64,000 nucleotides of DNA from Morganella morganii_D (lineage in GTDB: Bacteria > Pseudomonadota > Gammaproteobacteria > Enterobacterales > Enterobacteriaceae): positions 2,914,001-2,978,000 of the forward strand of contig CP173058.1 of the NCBI GenBank assembly GCA_044772875.1. The letters are read 5' to 3'. The notes beneath the pieces were generated by a model, which searched no databases, was not told the DNA's origin, and saw nothing but the letters and a program-made list of their open reading frames with translations. This document shows positions 59,470 through 64,000 of the stretch, piece after piece; positions within the stretch are counted from its first letter, which is position 1, and every line of letters begins with the position of its first letter. A program made the position numbers and the translations under genes.

Positions 59470-59500
59470 AAAAACCCTCGTTATTAAATGAGGGTTTTTA
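59470..59500 (+). terminator. Terminator of qorA
   Basis: AAAAACCCTC/GAGGGTTTTT stem (59470-59479 with 59490-59499), 10-nt loop, T-run. Confidence 0.85.
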
Positions 59501-59606
59501 TTAATAACTGAGTCTGATTCATATTAAATTTGTATATTTATTTTTATTGATTGTTTCACGCCGGATATTTATTCTTATTTTTCTGTCACAGAAAAAAGGA
59601 ATGATT

Positions 59607-59921
59607 ATGAATAATACGGAAATAAACCATCTTGTTAATTTTATTTATCAGGATGGCAGAATTACAAATGCTGAGTTCCAGATGATTCGTGATGAAGCAG
59701 ATAACCGTTTTGATGCTCTTCTTGAATGCTATGGTAAGAACAATAGCTTATCTGCATTTCAGAAATCTGCGGATGTCACTGTACAATTAATGCAGGAAAG
59801 CTTTTTTATTCTGAAAAAGAAAGCTGAAACACCAGAACAAAAAGACCAAATCAAAGATGCATTTAATGCGCAAATCAGTTATATCATCGCATGTTATAAC
59901 CGTTTCTTTGATTCATTATAA
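59607..59921 (+). CDS. Small hypothetical all-helical protein
   Basis: A 104-residue product that I do not recognise. AAAGGA stands 6-7 bp before the ATG at 59607, and a hairpin follows the stop. It is predicted to be mostly alpha-helical (NHLVNFIYQDGRITNAEFQMI; then SAFQKSADVTVQLMQESFFILKKK) with no membrane helix or signal peptide. The first residues loosely recall TerB-like or EF-hand-like helices, too weakly to assign. It is much more AT-rich than qorA and dusA on either side, which suggests recent acquisition. Confidence 0.6.
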   Translation: MNNTEINHLVNFIYQDGRITNAEFQMIRDEADNRFDALLECYGKNNSLSAFQKSADVTVQLMQESFFILKKKAETPEQKDQIKDAFNAQISYIIACYNRFFDSL

Positions 59922-59932
59922 TTGAACAAAAT

Positions 59933-59954
59933 GAACTCTCTGAATAGAGAGTTC
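59933..59954. terminator. Hairpin between small ORF and dusA
   Basis: GAACTCTCT/AGAGAGTTC stem (59933-59941 with 59946-59954), short AT-rich tails, between converging genes. Confidence 0.55.
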
Positions 59955-59970
59955 ATTATTCATCTAATAA

Positions 59971-61017
59971 TTATTCAATTATATTTTTTCGGGTAACAAA
60001 TGCCAGCGCCTCTTCGATCACACTCAGATCCGCCCCGGCTTTATGGGCATTTTCACTCAGATGACGCCGCCACTGGCGTGCCCCCGGAATCCCCTGGAAA
60101 ATACCCAGCATATGGCGGGTGATATGACCAAGATAAGTACCTGTCGTCAGTTCAGCCTCAATATAAGGATACATTGCTTCCACCGCCGCAACCGTATCGG
60201 TCACCGGTAGTGCAGCATCGAACAGTGCATTATCAACCTGTGCCAGGATTGACGGATTCTGATATGCCTCACGCCCTACCATCACTCCATCCATATATTG
60301 CAGATGGGTTTTCGCCTCTTCCAATGTTTTAATGCCCCCGTTGAGCGCCATGATCAGGTGCGGAAAATCTTTTTTCAGCTGATACACACGCGGGTAATCC
60401 AGAGGCGGAATTTCCCGGTTCTCTTTCGGGCTCAGACCGGAGAGCCAGGCTTTACGGGCATGGATGATAAACATTTCACAGCCGCCGCGATCGGCCACCG
60501 TACCGACAAAATCACACAAAAATTCGTAACTGTCCTGATCATCAATCCCGATACGGGTTTTAACGGTGACAGGAATATTCGTCACATCCCGCATCGCCGC
60601 CACACAATCCGCCACCAGTGAGGCATTCCCCATCAGACAGGCACCGAACATCCCGTTTTGCACGCGATCAGAGGGACAGCCGACATTCAGGTTAATTTCA
60701 TCATAACCCCGTTCCTGTGCGATCTTTGCGCACGCTGCCAGCGCCGCAGGATCACTGCCGCCTAGCTGCAATGCAACCGGGTGCTCCGCCTCGTTATACG
60801 CCAGATAATCCCCTTTGCCGAACAGAATCGCCCCGGTTGTCACCATTTCGGTATACAGCAGCGCATGACGACTGAGTTTGCGGTGGAAATAGCGGCAATG
60901 ACGATCCGTCCAGTCCAGCATGGGCGCAACAGAGAATCGGTTAAGGTTCTTATAGCCGCTCACAGCGCGTAACTGCCGGGTTTCAGTGATTTTTTCTGTT
61001 GGTGTATTTTGGTGCAT
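59971..61017 (-). CDS. dusA: tRNA-dihydrouridine synthase A
   Basis: A 348-residue FMN enzyme that reduces U20/U20a in tRNA. It has SVAPMLDWTDRHCRYFHR, LYTEMVTTGAI, the catalytic cysteine in INLNVGCPSDRVQNG, and VMVGREAYQNP. I set the start at MHQNTPTEK (61017); the frame runs 23 codons further upstream. The N-terminus is about 15 residues longer than E. coli DusA. Confidence 0.95.
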   Translation of the reverse strand: MHQNTPTEKITETRQLRAVSGYKNLNRFSVAPMLDWTDRHCRYFHRKLSRHALLYTEMVTTGAILFGKGDYLAYNEAEHPVALQLGGSDPAALAACAKIAQERGYDEINLNVGCPSDRVQNGMFGACLMGNASLVADCVAAMRDVTNIPVTVKTRIGIDDQDSYEFLCDFVGTVADRGGCEMFIIHARKAWLSGLSPKENREIPPLDYPRVYQLKKDFPHLIMALNGGIKTLEEAKTHLQYMDGVMVGREAYQNPSILAQVDNALFDAALPVTDTVAAVEAMYPYIEAELTTGTYLGHITRHMLGIFQGIPGARQWRRHLSENAHKAGADLSVIEEALAFVTRKNIIE

Positions 61018-61245
61018 ATTTGTGCTTTTGGTGTGTTTTCTCTTTATCAGGACACCGGCAGGGACTCCGCAAAGCAGTGTTCTCAATAAATGATACAGAG
61101 AGGGTTATAAAATGATGGGCGATTATACCACAGAGAAATGACCGTGCGCTGATGGTTCGTGCCGCAGCAGGTATGCGGCAGGGAAAGGGGACGATCTCTG
61201 CATATACCGGCAAAAAGATAAATTCTGCCGGAGGCGTGCATTTTT

Positions 61246-62175
61246 TTATTTATAGAGTGATTCTTCACCCGGCGGTCTTGTCTTAAACCGTCTGTGAGCC
61301 CATAGATACTGTGATGGTGCCCGCATAATTTCTGCTTCGATAATCCGGTTAAGTTTGTTTGCATCAAGCTGATCGCTATTACACGGAAAATCTTTAACTT
61401 CCTCACCGATAATCAGCTCGTAGGGTTTCATATTTTCAGCCGGATTTCTTATCATTGTGACAGTCAGCACCGGAGATTGCGATAACCGTGCAATCGTTGA
61501 TACCCCTTTTGAGGTTGATGCATTTTCTACTGAAAAGAACGGCGCAAAGACTGTTCCTTTAGTTCCGAAATCCTGATCCGGGGCAAACCAGATTGCTTTT
61601 CCGTGTTTTAATTCAGATACCATAAACCTGAGGTTTTTTCTGTCAATCATGCCGGTTCCGGACCGGCTGCGGTATCTTGTCTGTATATATTCCATCGCTT
61701 TATTATTATGCGGCCGATACATGGCATTAACCGGAAAACACAGCCCCATTACCCGGCCACCTAACTCCAGTGACATAGCATGAATACCAATAATTAAAAC
61801 ACCCTGTTTCCGGCTGTTAAGGTTAATAAAGTTATCACTGCCGGTTACAGAAAATAGGGTCCGAATCCGCTTATCACTCCAGAACCATGCAATACCCGTT
61901 TCGAACAGGGCAATTCCCAGAGAGGACAAATTAGATACAACCATATCATTTATTTGAGCTTTATTTTTATCCGGGAAACATAATTCTAAATTCCGCTTAA
62001 TTATAGATACCCGCCTTTTTAAAAACAGACCGGAAAAACGCCCCAAACGGCTGCCAATGCAAATAAGCCACGGGTAAGGCATTTGTACCAAACAAAAAAG
62101 CAGTAACATACCGAGCCATGTCACAGCATATCTCGGATGTACAAGCCTGATAGAAAAACCATTCCGTGAATACAT
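61246..62175 (-). CDS. lpxP: Lipid A acyltransferase, LpxP/LpxL family
   Basis: A 309-residue inner-membrane acyltransferase adding a secondary acyl chain to Kdo2-lipid IVA. An N-terminal membrane helix is followed by RNLELCFP, the catalytic H-x4-E motif in GIHAMSLELGG, and MYRPHNN, WFAPDQDFG and the terminal LWAHRRFKTRPPGEESLYK. The ELGGRVMGLC and PDQD motifs fit LpxP (palmitoleoyl, cold-induced) better than LpxL. Its place beside a cold-shock gene supports this, but LpxL-type specificity is not excluded. Confidence 0.85.
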   Translation of the reverse strand: MYSRNGFSIRLVHPRYAVTWLGMLLLFCLVQMPYPWLICIGSRLGRFSGLFLKRRVSIIKRNLELCFPDKNKAQINDMVVSNLSSLGIALFETGIAWFWSDKRIRTLFSVTGSDNFINLNSRKQGVLIIGIHAMSLELGGRVMGLCFPVNAMYRPHNNKAMEYIQTRYRSRSGTGMIDRKNLRFMVSELKHGKAIWFAPDQDFGTKGTVFAPFFSVENASTSKGVSTIARLSQSPVLTVTMIRNPAENMKPYELIIGEEVKDFPCNSDQLDANKLNRIIEAEIMRAPSQYLWAHRRFKTRPPGEESLYK

Positions 62176-62202
62176 TTTTTTCCTGAAAAAAATTTCATTG
62201 CG

Positions 62203-62235
62203 GATAATAAAAAAGCCCGATATCGCTATCAGGCT
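62203..62235 (-). terminator. Terminator after csp-ymcF-like pair
   Basis: Read leftward, AGCCTGATA/TATCGGGCT stem (62227-62235 with 62214-62222, one G-U pair) is followed by TTTTTTATT. Confidence 0.82.
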
Positions 62236-62252
62236 CTGAATTCTGTCATTTT

Positions 62253-62390
62253 CTATCGTTTGGACAACAACATAACCGTCTTACAAAAAATACATCTCAC
62301 ACCATGCGGATTTGACGGGGAGATATCAAAATGAGAAGTCCGGTATTGTGTTCCGCAACAACAAGGACACTGAAAAAAAAGTGCCTTCAT
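62253..62390 (-). CDS. YmcF/YnfQ-like cold-shock zinc-ribbon small protein
   Basis: A 45-codon frame, ATG at 62390 to TAG at 62253, that starts 12 bp after the csp stop with GAGG about 10 bp upstream. The product has FQCPCCCGTQYRTSHFD, then NPHGVRCIFCKTVM: two Cys pairs in a zinc-ribbon layout that matches, as I recall it, E. coli YmcF/YnfQ (CPCCHGSQYRTS... KCIFCKS). The pair should be cotranscribed with csp and ends at the terminator at 62203-62235. The molecular role is unknown. Confidence 0.8.
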   Translation of the reverse strand: MKALFFQCPCCCGTQYRTSHFDISPSNPHGVRCIFCKTVMLLSKR

Positions 62391-62402
62391 GATGAAGTTG
62401 CC

Positions 62403-62615
62403 TCAGAGTCCCACTACATTTACAGCAGACGGGCCTTTAGCACCATTTTCGATAGTGAAGGTTACATTCTGGCCTTCATATAATGTTTTAAAGCTGTCGC
62501 TCTGGATTGCAGAGAAGTGTACAAACACATCTTTGCTGCCATCTTTAGGGGTGATAAAACCAAATCCTTTGGATTCGTTAAACCATTTTACTGAACCGGT
62601 CATTGTATCAGACAT
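62403..62615 (-). CDS. CspA-family cold-shock protein
   Basis: A 70-residue single-domain RNA chaperone. RNP1 KGFGFITP and RNP2 VFVHFSAI flank an OB fold with GSVKWFNESKGFG at the start. AAAGGA stands 6-8 bp before the ATG. The member (CspA, B, E or G) cannot be decided by eye. Upstream DNA without genes would allow a long leader as in cspA, but I see no clear cold box. Confidence 0.93.
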   Translation of the reverse strand: MSDTMTGSVKWFNESKGFGFITPKDGSKDVFVHFSAIQSDSFKTLYEGQNVTFTIENGAKGPSAVNVVGL

Positions 62616-63269
62616 ATAAATTCCTTTAAATTTTAGTTGCCACAGGCATAATTATGGTTTGTTCGATTTTACTTATGGTGACTTATCTGAAGGAATTCGC
62701 AATGAAGGGGTATCAGTGATAGCACTAAACAGTGAACTTCTTTAAATTGACTGGCATAAATAGGTTCGTTACCAAACCGCTGAACACATTAACTCATATA
62801 ACAATCTGCTAAGCAAATCATATTTATCACATCACTGAATAAATTACAAAAAATGACAAACATACACTGCCTGTTTCCATCCTCTAAAAATAAAATTAAT
62901 TCAATATTTTCATGGAGTTGAGCTTAATTACTTTCCATAAAATACGATAAATACGCCGACAGTAAATAGTAATTACTGAAATAAAAAATATATATCAATC
63001 TGATACGTAGTACTATAGATACTCATCAAAAGGGGGCTTTGATTACCATTTATTTCTGCACTATCACGTATAAAGGCCGGATGGTGTACTCACCTGATAA
63101 ATAATATTGACGATTCAAAGTTTTTTTCGTCATTATCTGTTTCTGTAAAAATGAGAGCATCGTCTCTTTTGTCTGGCTATTACGTTAATTTTATAAAAGA
63201 ATTAACTCATTAAACGCTATATCCAATCAAAAATATTACTAGTTAAATAATCGTTTGAAAATATAAAAA
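62616..63269. other. AT-rich intergenic region upstream of csp
   Basis: About 650 bp with no supported gene. The right side of csp (62616-62780) probably holds its leader and promoter. The rest is AT-rich with no structure I can name. Confidence 0.6.
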
Positions 63270-63480
63270 ATTACAAATAAATTAATCAATGAAAAAACCT
63301 TATCTCACCTGACATATAAAAATAATCGCTTATATTATGGCAGCAACTATAAAACCGGCATCTCTGCTGATGTACAACAATAACGTCAGGAATATCTGCC
63401 AACGACAGTGTAATTATCAGCTCCGGTGAAACGGATAATGGCACGATGCAGGCAGGTCTGACGTATTCTTTTCACTGGTA
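63270..63480 (+). pseudogene. Outer-membrane beta-barrel C-terminal remnant
   Basis: One frame reads LSHLTYKNNRLYYGSNYKTG before a stop at 63381. A second frame continues SSGETDNGTMQAGLTYSFHW and stops at 63480. Alternating residues and an aromatic last residue are the pattern of a final outer-membrane strand. No start or upstream body is present. It looks like the tail of a decayed autotransporter or porin. Confidence 0.45.
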
Positions 63481-63519
63481 ATAGCAACCCCGCCCCGGAA
63501 CCGGTTCCGGAGGGGATTA

Positions 63520-64000
63520 TCAGGTATTCAGGTTCTCATTTTTACTCACCCGGTACGCATTCCATGCCAGCAGAGCACCGCACAGCATCACCACTGCCAG
63601 AGCAGCTTTCGGTGGCAACGGTGATGCAATAGCCAGAAGTCCGAAGACAGCTCCGCCGGCCATCTGCACAAATCCGGCCAGAGCCGAAGCAACACCGGCA
63701 TTATCAGAATAAGGTTCCAGGGCATAGCTGGTTGCCGGGCCCATAATAAATGCGAGCCCCGCACAGGCACCTGCCACCGGCAGCATATAGACCAGCCAGT
63801 GATACTGTATTTCGGCCGGCAACAATGTCAGACCCGCAACCAATCCGGTACATCCCAGTGTCATTAGTATACCGCCGGAAACCAGACAGACAGGCCGCCC
63901 TGCACTGCGGATCACCCGGTTGGCAATCATACTGACCGCCATGATCCAGAATCCGTTAGCGCCGAACACAACAGAAAACTGCAACGGACTGAGTGCCGCA
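63520..64000 (-). CDS. MFS transporter (Bcr/CflA-like), 5' end outside window
   Basis: The last ~160 codons of a multidrug-type major facilitator. The frame continues to the window edge (...AALSPLQFSVVFGANGFWIM) with no start, so only helices of the C-terminal half are seen (about five). The order of segments recalls Bcr/CflA drug-resistance transporters. A short palindrome near 63493-63510 follows the stop but lacks a T-run. Confidence 0.8.
   Translation of the reverse strand, partial: AALSPLQFSVVFGANGFWIMAVSMIANRVIRSAGRPVCLVSGGILMTLGCTGLVAGLTLLPAEIQYHWLVYMLPVAGACAGLAFIMGPATSYALEPYSDNAGVASALAGFVQMAGGAVFGLLAIASPLPPKAALAVVMLCGALLAWNAYRVSKNENLNT

Noticed and set aside
62616..62780. cspA-like cold box in the csp leader
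   Set aside because: The leader region exists but I could not find the cold-box sequence.
63493..63510. Palindrome CCGGAACCGGTTCCGG after the MFS gene as a terminator
   Set aside because: No T-run follows on either strand.

Overview
The window is chromosomal DNA from a gamma-proteobacterium of the order Enterobacterales. Housekeeping proteins (FadBA, UbiD, TatABC, UbiEJB, MetE/MetR, IlvBN, UvrA, Ssb, DnaB, Alr) align almost end to end with their E. coli counterparts. Base composition is near 50% GC, with Proteus/Providencia-like small genes. Morganella morganii is my best guess; that is inference from memory and composition, not a database result.

Layout. 1-9.8 kb is accessory: the end of a Na/Pi cotransporter gene, a phoA with a tandem Pho box, a Fur-box-controlled siderophore esterase carrying a signal peptide, an orphan ABC ATPase, a LysR/PACE efflux pair (AceR/AceI type), an autotransporter, and a glycoside hydrolase gene wrecked by an IS200-like remnant, a frameshift and a deletion. 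9.84-15.43 kb is a complete rRNA operon read leftward (P1, P2, 16S, tRNA-Ile, tRNA-Ala, 23S, 5S, terminator). 15.5-31.8 kb is the classical hemG-trkH-yigZ-pepQ / fadBA / fre-ubiD / pepE / rfaH / tatABC / ubiBJE block: heme and ubiquinone synthesis, K+ uptake, fatty-acid oxidation and twin-arginine export. 31.8-41.3 kb holds rmuC, a DedA pseudogene, a tyrosine phosphatase, udp, metE/metR, yigM and yjcE. 41.6-47.8 kb holds ghxP behind three PurR boxes, an M15 peptidase, a TauE/SafE permease with a divergent XRE-cupin regulator, and ilvBN behind a valine-rich ivbL attenuator.

47.8-50.3 kb is the most unusual part. A roughly 1.1-kb AT-rich gap holds one or two candidate small RNAs. It is followed by a coupled two-gene operon encoding a small papain-like (His/Cys) protein and a histone-deacetylase-family enzyme. 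This stretch interrupts an otherwise ordinary chromosome and is the best candidate for an undescribed system.

50.3-61 kb returns to conserved DNA: ssb and uvrA around a LexA box, a ybiI-like zinc-finger gene, tyrB, alr, dnaB, qorA and dusA. 61.2-62.8 kb is a leftward cold-shock group: a CspA-family gene, an unmarked 45-residue YmcF/YnfQ-like zinc-ribbon gene, and an LpxP-like lipid A acyltransferase. The last 1.2 kb is AT-rich DNA with a beta-barrel remnant and the 3' end of an MFS transporter gene.
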